Positions 33,337-42,760 of a stretch of 64,000 nucleotides of DNA are shown one piece after another (positions within the stretch are counted from its first letter, which is position 1; every line of letters begins with the position of its first letter). Under the pieces are notes generated by a model. The model was not told the origin of the DNA and made no database searches. It saw only the letters and a list, made by a program, of their open reading frames with translations. Made by a program: the position numbers and the translations under genes. Origin of the DNA: Salticus scenicus (taxonomy: Eukaryota; Arthropoda; Arachnida; Araneae; Salticidae); NCBI GenBank assembly GCA_963930645.1, contig OZ005649.1:38921664-38985663 (forward strand). Direction: 5' to 3'.

Positions 33337-33774
33337 TCTACCCCGCTTAAAAAGGCTAAGAGATTTCCTTGGACTCTGTCTGTGCGTGCATGCAAGTTGC
33401 CACCTAATTTTCATACTTTAGTTAATTTTAAAAAATCTAATAAGCTGTTTAATCCGAAAGAATCGTAAAAATCGCCCCTTTCAACTGGTAACTTACTTGT
33501 AGCGAATTTTTGATAAGATTTTTTTAAATTAATTAAAATATGAAAATAGACATAACTTTAAAATAGACATTCAAATTTTTAATTGTTGCCAATTTTTTTT
33601 TTTTTTTTTCAGCATAAAATAAAATAGGGTTTCACATGAAAAATATATATATAGAATATTAAACTTGCTCATGCATATGAAAAAATGGCGACTATAAAAT
33701 AATAATAATAATTTTAAATTTTAAAGGTAACGAAGAGATAAATAAAGGGCGAAAATTTCGCACGGGCTTGCTAG
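33337..33774 (+). mobile_element. Short Helitron-like element, copy 2
   Basis: The right end has a perfect hairpin GCGAAAATTTCGC (33749-33761) followed nine bases later by CTAG (33771-33774). The left end begins TCTACCCCGCTTAAAAAGGC. The interior aligns with 25970-26370 ('gcaagttgccacc', 'tcatactttagttaatt', 'taattgttgcca'). It is about 438 bp, shorter than copy 1, which carries extra internal sequence. Non-coding. Confidence 0.5.
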
Positions 33775-33899
33775 CAAATGAATTATTTGAAGTGAGAAAT
33801 AAATAAAATGAAATGATCTTTTTTCAACGGGTGCCTTAGTCACCCTACTAATTAGTTGGATAGTTGGTTTATATTTAAGCACACAATGTAGTGTGTCTA

Positions 33900-35539
33900 G
33901 GGGAAAGTTGTCCAAAAAGGGGACGTTAACGAATCTCTGTCCGCAGAAAAAAATCTATAAATAAGGAAAATTCGGCAAAGCATTTCCTGGTTAGAGCATG
34001 TCTTAGACTATCAGATGGCAAAGTTTTTTTTTTTTTTAATATCATTAGTATAGGCAGAAAACACACTTTTCTGAAAAATGTGCAAAGTCCCCGTTTTGGA
34101 CAACCGGTTGGGTAAAATAGGGTACTCATAAGAAATAACGTAAATTCAAGTCCTAATGCAAAATTTTATTAGAAAAACTTGGATTACAAAGAAAACGTGA
34201 AGTTAATGCAAAATCAAAATTCAGATAAAGTATTTTGTTATCTTTTTCAACAGTTACAAGTATGACACAAAAAATAATCAATCACAAAAGTCACATATGA
34301 AATTGATATCGCTTTCTTCAACACTTGAACAGGCTGCATGTACCCATCCTCGACAGCTGCTATATTGAATCCATCCCTCTTTGTCTTTCGAGTCAATGCA
34401 AAGTTCATTACAAAAAAATACAACCGTCCTCGCTATTCTGTTCCTCATCAAATGATAACATTGGGTCTTGAAATTATTTTATTTTATTTTATTTTTTAGC
34501 TTTTGAATATCTAGGATTAGGCTTGGCGGGTTTCTTGACTAATTTTCTTTTCTGTTTATTCTGCTTTGCATTTTTCTTGTGTTCCACAACTTCCAATTCT
34601 ACTTTGTAAAGTGATGAAGTGAGTACGACAGTTTTACCTCTCCTCTTATCATTCACTCTTTTTTGCAAACGTTCAGTTTCTTATGATAGAGGCATTACTA
34701 TTTTAGGCAAAGTGTTAAAAGCTAAACATTTCTGAAGTTCTACAGCTGGAGATATTCTAAATGATGAAGTGGAAGGTCTTGATGCTAACTGAGGCTCTAA
34801 AGAGTTGTAAGCAGGTTTTTCAGTTGTTTCTAAAGGTACAAATAAATGTTCAGGAAACAGATCTCTGTTAAAGGAATATATGCCTGTTTTTTTTTTAAAT
34901 CCATTCATAGCATTTTACACAGTAGCTGCTCTTGAAAATGCAGTACCTAAGTTTTCCGTAAATTATGACGTAGCGTCCAGGGTGATATATGAGCCATTAT
35001 CTTGTCTCTTGTTCGTCTTCTCCACTTATGTATTACACACATAAATAAGCACTTGTACTCATTTAAAACACTTTAAAAACGATATTATTATTGCAAATTT
35101 ACCGTACTTCCATGGCGTCCAAAATGGGGACGACCTCGTTTTGGACTACCGTCAATGTCCCCGTTTGAGCCGACCAGGACGTATGCTAAAAACGTGGCGT
35201 CTCTTCGCACACGTGTCAGACAAAACTATAAAGCAATATGTGAAAATGTAAATTAAATCTAGACGAATCCATAACGTACTTACCAAAATCGAAAGTTCAA
35301 AGGTCACTTGATAAGATCCAATACAGTGTACGGCCACAATCGAAATGAAAATCACAAAAAATTTAAAACTTTGTAGAAAATAACAGATCCGGCAAAATAT
35401 GTCAACAACTAGTTTCAAACTTGCGTATAGCTGAATTAGAATTAATGTAGATTATTGGATTCAAAGAGGGCAGCGCTAATCAATGAGAAACTGGACGTCC
35501 CCATTTGACCCGCCGTCCCCGTTTTAGACAACTCTCCCC
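33900..35539 (-). mobile_element. pogo-type (Tc1/mariner superfamily) relic
   Basis: The inverted ends read GGGGAAAGTTGTCCAAAAAG (33900) and, from the right, GGGGAGAGTTGTCTAAAACG. Each is flanked by TA (33898-33899, 35540-35541). It contains the C-terminal part of a pogo-like transposase (34255-34990) but not the N-terminal DNA-binding and DDE core, so it is an internally deleted copy at about 1.64 kb. It lies in granulin intron 2. Confidence 0.7.
34255..34990 (-). pseudogene. pogo-like transposase, C-terminal remnant with PHD-like finger
   Basis: Read leftward from about 34960 it shows GTAFSRAATV, then MNGFKKKTGIYSFNRDLFPE and HLFVPLETTEKP. This resembles the TGI-PFN block that closes pogo/jerky-type DDE_1 transposases. 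After a stop and shift comes a very basic stretch (KNAKQNKQKRKLVKKPAKPN, about 34510-34570). A cysteine/histidine tail follows, with GWIQYSSCRGWVHAACSS and FICDFCD, resembling the PHD-like finger found at the end of such transposases in arthropods. At least two frame lesions are seen. Non-functional. Confidence 0.6.
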
Positions 35540-35642
35540 TATATTTTTCAGACGAAATACAGCGCTACCAAAAACTAAGCAAAAATAATTTTTCCTATTG
35601 AAAGTACTTGGTGGAAGCGCTTTTCTACATTTTATCATACTG

Positions 35643-35760
35643 CACTGTAAAAAAATAACTATTACCAGCTGCAAGAAACTCTCTGTGATTGGAGAAAAAA
35701 ATTATTTTCTCCAATCACAGAGAGTATCTTGCAGCTGGTAATAGTTATTTTTTTACAGTG
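35643..35760. mobile_element. 118-bp palindromic MITE, copy 1
   Basis: A near-perfect palindrome: arm CACTGTAAAAAAATAACTAT continuing through 'taccagctgcaagaaactctctgtgattggag', then the inverted arm. It would fold into a ~55-bp hairpin. Flanks are TG on both sides. It appears identical, base for base, to 36249-36366. Confidence 0.85.
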
Positions 35761-36248
35761 TGAGAAACCTGCTTCGGAATGAATATTAATTTCTCATACC
35801 CGTTCTGAGAATTAAGTATTTCTGAAGATAAATATTTAGCACATGTTTTTTGATTAATTACGCGTTTTGAAATCCCCTGAATAGCAACGTCAAATTTTTA
35901 ACGATGGATCTTTGTGTTTGTTATCAGCATAACTTAAAAAGCAAATAATCACAAACAATTCAAATGTTGTAATTTACAAAGTTCGTATGAAGTTGCTATT
36001 TAGAAAATTTTATCAAGATTGGTAAGTTTTAATAAATGTTGCGTGCGAAAGTTGTCTGTATAATTTAGAACAAACGATTCAATTTTATAACAGACTTGAA
36101 TTCTACATAAATGTCGGTAGGGGAACGTTGGAAAATATGGAATAGACAGGTGAAATGGAATACCTTTATATCTCCCCTGTACGGAGCTGCATTCTAGAGA
36201 TCGGATAAACAGTTACTTTTCAGTAATAGGTTACATCGTTCCATACTA

Positions 36249-36366
36249 CACTGTAAAAAAATAACTATTACCAGCTGCAAGAAACTCTCTGTGATTGGAG
36301 AAAAAAATTATTTTCTCCAATCACAGAGAGTATCTTGCAGCTGGTAATAGTTATTTTTTTACAGTG
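36249..36366. mobile_element. 118-bp palindromic MITE, copy 2
   Basis: Same sequence and orientation-independent structure as 35643-35760, 606 bases further on, flanked by TA on both sides. The flanking sequences of the two copies are unrelated, so they are separate insertions rather than a segmental duplication. Confidence 0.85.
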
Positions 36367-37431
36367 TACTTTTAATAATAGGTTCCTGTAACATATTATT
36401 TTTATAACATTTACTCTTTAGTTTATATACGGCTAGTGTCTTTCTAACCCTTTCGGGATATATCCTGCATAGTAAATGCGATTCATGTTCTTGAGTTCCA
36501 ATGCTTTCGAAGAGTAATCTTCACTTTATTTAACATTAGAATTTTTGCAATTAAAAAAATTTAACATTAGAATTTTTGCAATTAAAAAAAAGGAAAGAAA
36601 AAGAAAGAAAGAAAAAGAAAAGAAAGAATGAAAAAAAAAAAAAAAAACGCTGATATGAAATAGTGGATATGAAATAGTGGTGGAGTCAAAGTTTTACACA
36701 AACGCTTGTTCCAATCGTGTAAGCATGAGATTCTGTTAAATCAATTCATTTAAACGCGAAAACAGATACTATCAAGTAACACGTGCACGAATGCTGTTTT
36801 CTTAAAAAGAATCCTCATATTATAAGCCATTAAGAAATAATTAAATAATAATAACAAATCTTTAAAAAATATCTTTAAGCCATCCCAAATGTTATACTAC
36901 GGAGTAATTGTCACTTTCCATTTTCCGAAGAACTTGAACATTCCAGATTGACAAGGAAATTAATATTTTTCAATCATACTTAGAAAACAGTCACTGTGAA
37001 TATGTTTTCTAAAATTAGAAACACTTCTTTAAAATATAAATTTTGTTTACAAAAACTGATTGAATAAAATGATTTATTTTCTCACACACTTAAATTTAAC
37101 ATACGATCATAAATATTAACTATCCTTAATATCTTAAAAAATTTATTCATTTTAAATCATTAAAAATAGTTACAAGAAAAAAATCAGATTAAGAAGAAAA
37201 AAAAAAAAAGATAAAATAAATAAATAAATATTCAATTTTCTTATCAAATTATTCTTTATTAAACTCAAACAATATTCTTGAGAAAACAAAAATAAATAAG
37301 TGCTGTTTTCAATTTCAGCTGCTATAGGCCATTTTAAATATAAACAAGCACTTTTCATTCTTCCCCTCTCCCACTCCACACATCCTTTTTAAACGCCTAC
37401 ACGAAGGGGATAGCTGCCCAGCTTCGGTGGC
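36367..37431. other. Intron 2 part, AT-rich
   Basis: No gene. A direct repeat of 'tttaacattagaatttttgcaattaaaaaa' occurs near 36530-36588. It is followed by a purine-rich (GAAA)n stretch (36590-36645) and a repeated 'gatatgaaatagtgg' (36653-36682). Confidence 0.5.
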
Positions 37432-37599
37432 CCCCAGACGTATAATTTTGATGGGAACATGGAGGATATTGTGGCCACGACATATTTTACGTGCACCAGT
37501 CACCATTAGTGTACACGAGGTCTTTTTTCGGCTCGAGAGCCAAACCCAGAATCTTCGAATTACGAGCTCTGCGCTCTACCGACTGGGGTACCGTGGTCC
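37432..37599 (-). mobile_element. tRNA-derived SINE, copy 2
   Basis: On the minus strand it begins GGACCACGGTACCCCAGTCG then GTAGAGCGCAGAGCTCGTAA (A-box region and anticodon-like loop), GGGTTTGGCTCTCGAGCC (decayed B box) and the same body as 17088-17256 ('gtgtacactaatggtg', 'cctccatgttcc'). Divergence between the copies is about 20%. It is located in granulin intron 2, in the same transcriptional direction as the gene. Confidence 0.75.
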
Positions 37600-37684
37600 A
37601 TACTTAAGGTTGTAAAAAAGAAATAAAAAGGGTCATATACTAAAGCTGTAATGCAAAATGGTCTAGATATTATGATTTTCTTTC

Positions 37685-37736
<52 letters not shown>

Positions 37737-38260
37737 TTCAATTTGACATTGAATACGAGGATTTCCATAATAATTTTCTGCTTTTGTCTTGTAATATGCA
37801 CTATTAATACTCCTTTTCAGTGAAAGAAAGCAGCGAATAGGCGGGCAGAGTTCTGCATGTGTTAATAAGTGAAGTGAGTCGGGGAGGAGGCAAAGCCTCC
37901 TTCGGGGGTTAATGAGCGGAGCGAGGAAGGGGCAGAGCCCCCTAATTTTGTAAAAAATACTATCCTATTTCATATTATCCTTTAAGGAAATGGGTATTCC
38001 ATATATTTCCCTTTATAACTATTCCGCATTACTCGTTTGGTACATATTACCCGAAAAAAAACTTTTTTTTTTCATAAATAAATATTTTAAATGTAAACTC
38101 TATTTTTTGTAACATAAAACCATCAAAGTGCATTAACAACGCTTGAAAATTTGTAAAAAAAACGAATCCACAAAATCCAAAATACATCAGTTTGTTACAA
38201 TGAGTTGAAATAGAAATTATATTCCATATTCACCTACTGTCCACCTATTATATTCAAATG
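37600..38260. other. Intron 2 part: (TA)n and GC-rich hairpins
   Basis: A (TA)n tract at 37687-37735. At about 37872-37945 two successive hairpin motifs stand out in this AT-rich DNA: 'ggaggcaaagcctcc' and 'ggggcagagcccc', each preceded by a 'gagcggagcgagg'-like string. No gene. Confidence 0.45.
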
Positions 38261-38510
38261 GAGGGTTGAGGGAGGACGGTTGCCTCTCTCACATCACATT
38301 GTTCCTAAACCTAGTTTTTATTGTTCTTAAAGTACGCGTATATACAGATTATGTTATCCTAAGCTTAACCTTTTGAGAGGGGCTCTTTCGAAATCATATG
38401 GTGAAGCGTGACAGATGCTGTCACAGCCCCCTTCAAAAGGTTAATCTGCAATTTGTTTTCATGCATTAAAATGCAAGATAAGAGAAAATCGCGTGTGTGT
38501 CACACTAGAT
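38261..38510 (-). repeat. Family F repeat, copy 1 (TCTRGTGTG start, hairpin end)
   Basis: On the minus strand it starts A|TCTAGTGTGACACACACGCG and ends with a GC-rich hairpin region (gagagaggcaaccgtcctccctc) and 'aaccctccattt'. Related copies are 49438-49635 and 57855-58052. It contains the piggyBac-type micro-MITE 38369-38440. Non-coding. A Helitron-related origin is conceivable but the CTRR end is not seen. Confidence 0.45.
38369..38440. mobile_element. 72-bp piggyBac-type micro-MITE
   Basis: Flanked by TTAA on both sides (38365-38368, 38441-38444). Inverted ends CCTTTTGAGAGGGG and CCCCCTTCAAAAGG. A shorter relative with the same target and CCTTT ends is at 958-1015. It is inserted in a family F repeat. 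Confidence 0.6.
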
Positions 38511-39406
38511 TATTTGTATTTAAAGTATCCATTGTACGGTGATAGATGGGATTCTACAAAACACGACACCCCTTTCGCAATCCTTCGATGCTTTTACCTT
38601 ATTTTAATATCTGGCGTAATTTTATTAGCATCATTTATTTTTTCTTCTTTTATTGACACTTAAGATTCCAAGTTTTTTTTTTTTTTATTATCGAATAGCG
38701 TGGAATTGGAATTTTTAAAAAAATCATAAAATGCTATGAAAAATGTTTATACATAGTTTTGAAGTGAAGAAAAGAAACTAACAGCAGTAAAAGTATGTTA
38801 CATATTAAGATAAGTAAAATGCATAAACGAGTGAATCGGTTGTTTGAGGTAACTGAAACATTGCATTGGCTTGCAAGGTGTGTAAGCAGAGACATTATCT
38901 GCAGGGGATTAATACTGCTTGTGGGGAAAAAACTGACTTATTAATTCGTTTTCAATTGTCAAAAATGAAAACCTATTTAATTTTAAAGGTTCTGGAAGAA
39001 GGGCTCGATCCCTCATAGCCTCTTTTGGCTACACACCTCTGGCTTAGTGTCTGCCTACTTTATATGTGATGAATAAGATTATTTAAAAAAAGAGTGATTC
39101 CTTTCCAATAAATAAGTAATATCTTTGTCTAAGAATTCCACAAACTTAAATTTGCTTTGTTATTTGATAAAACGTTGCAAAAGGTACTGAAAATTAAACT
39201 GCCTCATAAACTTTTGGAGAATTAAATAAGAATTTGAAAAGTTGGATAGGATTTGCGCCTCCTACCTAATATGAGACACACATGCTTATTTTAAAAAGAG
39301 AATACTCCTCCTCGTACACACATAATATTTTTATTTCGAACAGCACGATGGAATTCATCCTATTGATTGATACGATGACCAAAAAAGTATTGATATTTAT
39401 ACTTAC
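38511..39406. other. Intron 2 part, nothing recognised
   Basis: AT-rich, no exon or repeat family recognised. A decayed tRNA-like block around 39000-39060 was considered and rejected. Confidence 0.4.
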
Positions 39407-39725
39407 ATATAACCGTTTGGACAACAGTGCTCGCCATCTTCGCAACAAACGGCATCCTCATATGGGCAGCATTTATCTGACAAACACTCGGTGTTTTCTG
39501 CAGGGCATTTTAGTACGGAGCTGCTCAGGGAAGTCGCTTTCTCTGTTGCAAGAGATACACGGCCATTTTTATTTTTAGCTACCATGCAAGTTCTTGTATT
39601 AGGAATGCATACGAAACCATTTGGACAGCATCCAACAATATCTAAGCAACATACTCCATTCTCGTGAGGACAACATCCTAAACCACATTTTGTCTGATGT
39701 GGCCTACAAGCAAAAGTCCCATTCC
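39407..39725 (-). CDS. Granulin-family gene, exon 2 (module 1 and most of module 2)
   Basis: This exon carries the clearest host coding sequence in the window. The acceptor TTATATTTCAG ends at 39726 and the donor GTAAGTAT starts at 39406. Phase 1 in and phase 2 out fit exons 1 and 3. Module 1 runs CRPHQTKCGLGCCPHENGVC then CLDIVGCCPNGFVCIPNTRT-C. After a Ser/Thr-rich linker, module 2 runs CPAENTECLSDKCCPYEDAV then CCEDGEHCCPNGYM and finishes on exon 3. Both have the granulin order and the CCP-x4-VCC...CCP-G core. Each has ten cysteines, lacking one internal CC-x8 hairpin of the usual twelve. Granulins are secreted, disulfide-stacked growth-factor or immune modules. The role here is inferred from family only. 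Confidence 0.9.
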
Positions 39726-40561
39726 CTGAAATATAAAATAAAGAATATATATAAAAAAAAGCATGGGAAATAGCGTTTTAAATATGTAGAGTGTAATGTG
39801 GTTAAATTTATTACGTTAAATTAAATAAATATTCTCTTATGCGATTACGCAAACTAAATTCTTCCGATATGGAACTTCCAATAGATTGAAGTGCTTTTAT
39901 TATTATTATTATTTTTTTTTTAATATATATATATAACAAGCGAATTACTGTAAAATATAAAGTTCAACAGAAAAATAAAAAATACTTCGACTTCCTGATT
40001 TTGAAGAATATATGAGTGGAAAACATTCAAACCGTGTTTTCTCCTTCGTATACAATTTATCAGAAACCACAAAAAACTAGTAAATTTAAAAATGTCTACA
40101 TTTAAACTTTAACTATTGTTTATTTATATTACTGGTGTCTAGGAAGATATGAAGACATACTTTTCCTAATGAACTTAAAATTATTTAGAAAAATGCATTT
40201 GATATTTGGAGAAATCATGTTTTGATCGAAAACCCGAGGAGGAAACACGTTTAGAATGTTTCCATTGTGGAAAAAGCACTTTTTGAATGAAAGAGTATAA
40301 ATCAACATAGCATGAACAAAAGAAACAAACATAATAACTGGTACGTGGGCAGGTCACATGATCAATAAGAACAGCTCTGATTGGCTGGCTGGAGGAATCA
40401 CCATTTGAATGGAGGCAGGCTCTGGAGGAAGCACTTTTTAATTGGAACTTCAATTTTCTAAGTAAGTTATGTTTTATGTTGTAAGTTATGTTTTATGGTT
40501 TTAAGTTATTTTTTCTAAATAAGTTAAATTTTTATGTTGAAAAAAAAAAAAAAATCAAAAA

Positions 40562-40596
<35 letters not shown>

Positions 40597-40833
40597 GAGA
40601 AAACACGGTTTGAATGTCTACTCCTCATATACGTTTTTAGTGATCCAGAATTCGATTTGACCATGAAGATAATAATCTGTCCAAGAAATGTCTGCCCCAA
40701 AAATGCAATTCTTCAGTAATAGCAGCGCCATTTATCATCCAGTTAGCACCTACATTAAAATGTCCGGATAAGACATAAATGCATTCAGTGGGGACATGGA
40801 ACAAATATAGCTTATTGATAAAGTTACTCTTAC
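39726..40833. other. Granulin intron 1
   Basis: 1108 bp bounded by GT...AG on the minus strand (donor GTAAGAGT at 40826-40833). It contains a long A/T homopolymer pair (about 40540-40596) and short repeated strings ('gaggaagcacttttt', 'gtggaaaaagcacttttt'). No additional exon recognised. Confidence 0.6.
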
Positions 40834-40918
40834 TTGACATTATTTCCATTGATGGAGCACAAGAGATTATCTGTATAAAGTAACATGAGATGAAAAACGC
40901 AGTTGTAACCAGCAACAT
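40834..40918 (-). CDS. Granulin-family gene, exon 1 (signal peptide)
   Basis: Starts at the ATG at 40918 and encodes MLLVTTAFFISCYFIQIISC followed by APSMEIMS. This is a typical signal peptide with a hydrophobic core (residues 2-18) and a likely cleavage near Cys20/Ala21. The exon ends ATGTCAA|GTAAGAGT in phase 1 and joins exon 2 to give an Arg codon. Four bases upstream of the ATG is a good acceptor (TTTTTCTCATTACAG, AG at 40923-40924), so an untranslated first exon probably lies further upstream and was not located. The reading frame also runs on into the intron without splicing; the strong donor and matching phase decide for splicing. Assignment to the granulin gene rests on proximity, direction and phase. 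Confidence 0.75.
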
Positions 40919-41129
40919 TTTTCTGTAATGAGAAAAATTGAGATTACTCCATCATATCTTTCCTAAACATAAGGTTTATCAAGTACACTTTACATCAGAA
41001 ACACACATATACAAAATTATAGTATACGCGACGTTTTAATAGTAGCAATTGCAATTTTTATCTATTCATGAATGAAAAATTCTGTTTATGAAGGCATTTT
41101 GTAAATATGTATATATATATATATATATA

Positions 41130-42710
41130 CACTACCGCTCAAAAGTATTTGCCCACCTTGTTTTTTTTTAATATTTTTACCATATTATTTTTTAGACATA
41201 TAATTTTTATTAATTAATAAAATACACATCTAATCATTACTAAATATTATAAATTAATTAAGATATAATTATTTTTCAAGAAGTAAATTGATTTTATTAA
41301 AAACACCAATGAAAATGAAAATTTCATAGACGTTGTTTTTGGCTTATATTTTTAATTTGGAGATCTTAATTAACTATTTTATTATTTAATAATGATAATA
41401 ATATACTATGTGTCTGACATATATATTTTGTTTTATAGGTTATCGCTATATTTGTGCTTTAATCCATTAATAATTGAGTAAATTGACAGTGTTCAATTAA
41501 TACAAGTAGAAATTGAAATTATGCCAAAAAGAAAGGAACTTTCTACTCAGAAAGGAGCTATGATTATTGGTCTACATCAGAGTGGTAAATCTAATCGCCA
41601 AATTGCGAAAGATTTACGAATTCCACGCCGAACTGTAGATTATAATGTAAAAAAATTTCAAGTATCAAATAGTTTTGCTAATAAAAAACGCAGTGGAAGG
41701 CCCCGCAATACAACTTCTACTGATGATAGATATTTAGTTACAACATCTAAACGCAACCGTAGACTCACGGCACCTGAAATCACTGCCCACGTAAATTTAA
41801 ATAGAGATGTACCCATTAGCGTTTCTACAGTTAAACGAAGACTTCAAGCTGCTGGTCTTCATGGTCGTATTGCTGTAAGGAAACCTTTGTTACGAGCTGT
41901 AAATAAGAAAAAGAGACTCCAATGGGCCAAAATACATAAAGACTGGACAACCAAAGAATGGGAAAAAGTATTATGGAGTGATGAATCTAAATTCGAGATT
42001 TTCGGATCTAAGAGAAGAATATTTGTTCGCAGATCAGCTGGAGAAAAAATATTAGATCAATGCGTAGTACCTTCAGTAAAGTTCGGCGGTGGTTCCGTAA
42101 TGGTATGGGGATGTTTTGGAGGTGGTTCTGTTGGAGATCTGGTTAAAATAGATGGAATATTGAAGAAAGAGGGGTACAAGAGAATTCTTCAAAAGAATGC
42201 TATTCCATCAGGGAAAAAGTTAATTGGAAAGGAATTCATTTTTATGCATGACAATGACCCAAAACATTCTTCAAAGCTATGCAAAGCGTATTTGGAAACA
42301 CAAGAACGAAAGAATGTCTTAAAAGTAATGCAGTGGCCTCCACAGTCTCCCGATCTAAATCCGATCGAATTGATGTGGGATGAATTAGACAGAAAAGTCA
42401 GAAAATCATGCCCGACATCAATTACCCATTTGTGGAGTCTTTTGCAAACAGAATGGAAGAAAATCGGCAAGGAATGCTTGGAAAAACTAATCAAGAGAAT
42501 GCCAAGAATATGTGCTGCATTAATAAGAAATAAAGGAAACCATATTGATGAATCAAAAATATGATTTAAATATTTATTTTGTTTATCTTTCAGTTTACTT
42601 ACATCTGTATTTTTGAATAAAATATAAATTATTATGAATTGTCACAATAAATTATTATTAAATCGTCTTACAGCATTATTTGGATGGTGGGCAAATACTT
42701 TTGAGCGGTA

Positions 42711-42713
<3 letters not shown>
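41130..42713 (+). mobile_element. Tc1-like DNA transposon, apparently intact
   Basis: A 1584-bp element with perfect 28-bp inverted repeats beginning CACTACCGCTCAAAAGTATT. TA flanks both ends, and it is embedded in a (TA)n microsatellite on each side. It encodes one uninterrupted transposase at 41521-42564. The 390-base 5' and 150-base 3' untranslated parts are AT-rich. Perfect ends and an open gene suggest recent and possibly continuing activity. Confidence 0.93.
41521..42564 (+). CDS. Tc1-like transposase, DD38E spacing
   Basis: A 347-residue enzyme that excises and inserts the element at TA sites. The N-terminal paired-like helix-turn-helix covers about 1-110 (QKGAMIIGLHQSGKSNRQIA, then a GRPRNT AT-hook-like hinge at 59-64). 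The catalytic core has D154 in LWSDESKFE, D244 in FMHDNDPKHS and E283 in SPDLNPIELMWDEL. Between the second Asp and the Glu I count 38 residues, against 34 in classical Tc1. Four residues are extra around LETQERKNVLKVMQW. DD38E spacing has been described for a Tc1 sibling family named Intruder (established knowledge); membership is inferred from spacing only. A basic KRKE near the start may act as a nuclear signal. The start is the first ATG of the frame. Intact. Confidence 0.93.
   Translation: MPKRKELSTQKGAMIIGLHQSGKSNRQIAKDLRIPRRTVDYNVKKFQVSNSFANKKRSGRPRNTTSTDDRYLVTTSKRNRRLTAPEITAHVNLNRDVPISVSTVKRRLQAAGLHGRIAVRKPLLRAVNKKKRLQWAKIHKDWTTKEWEKVLWSDESKFEIFGSKRRIFVRRSAGEKILDQCVVPSVKFGGGSVMVWGCFGGGSVGDLVKIDGILKKEGYKRILQKNAIPSGKKLIGKEFIFMHDNDPKHSSKLCKAYLETQERKNVLKVMQWPPQSPDLNPIELMWDELDRKVRKSCPTSITHLWSLLQTEWKKIGKECLEKLIKRMPRICAALIRNKGNHIDESKI

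Positions 42714-42760
<47 letters not shown>

Noticed and set aside
36120..38260. A further transposon with ends near 36120 (taggggaacgttgg...) and 38225 (tattccatattcacc)
   Set aside because: The inverted similarity is too weak and interrupted, and no TA duplication could be fixed.
39000..39060. tRNA-like block on the minus strand (gggatcgagccc)
   Set aside because: A single B-box-like match without a stem-forming partner or second copy.
40181..40453. 90-codon minus-strand frame between granulin exons 1 and 2
   Set aside because: No motif, lies wholly in the intron, overlaps another frame, and contains short internal repeats. Treated as chance.
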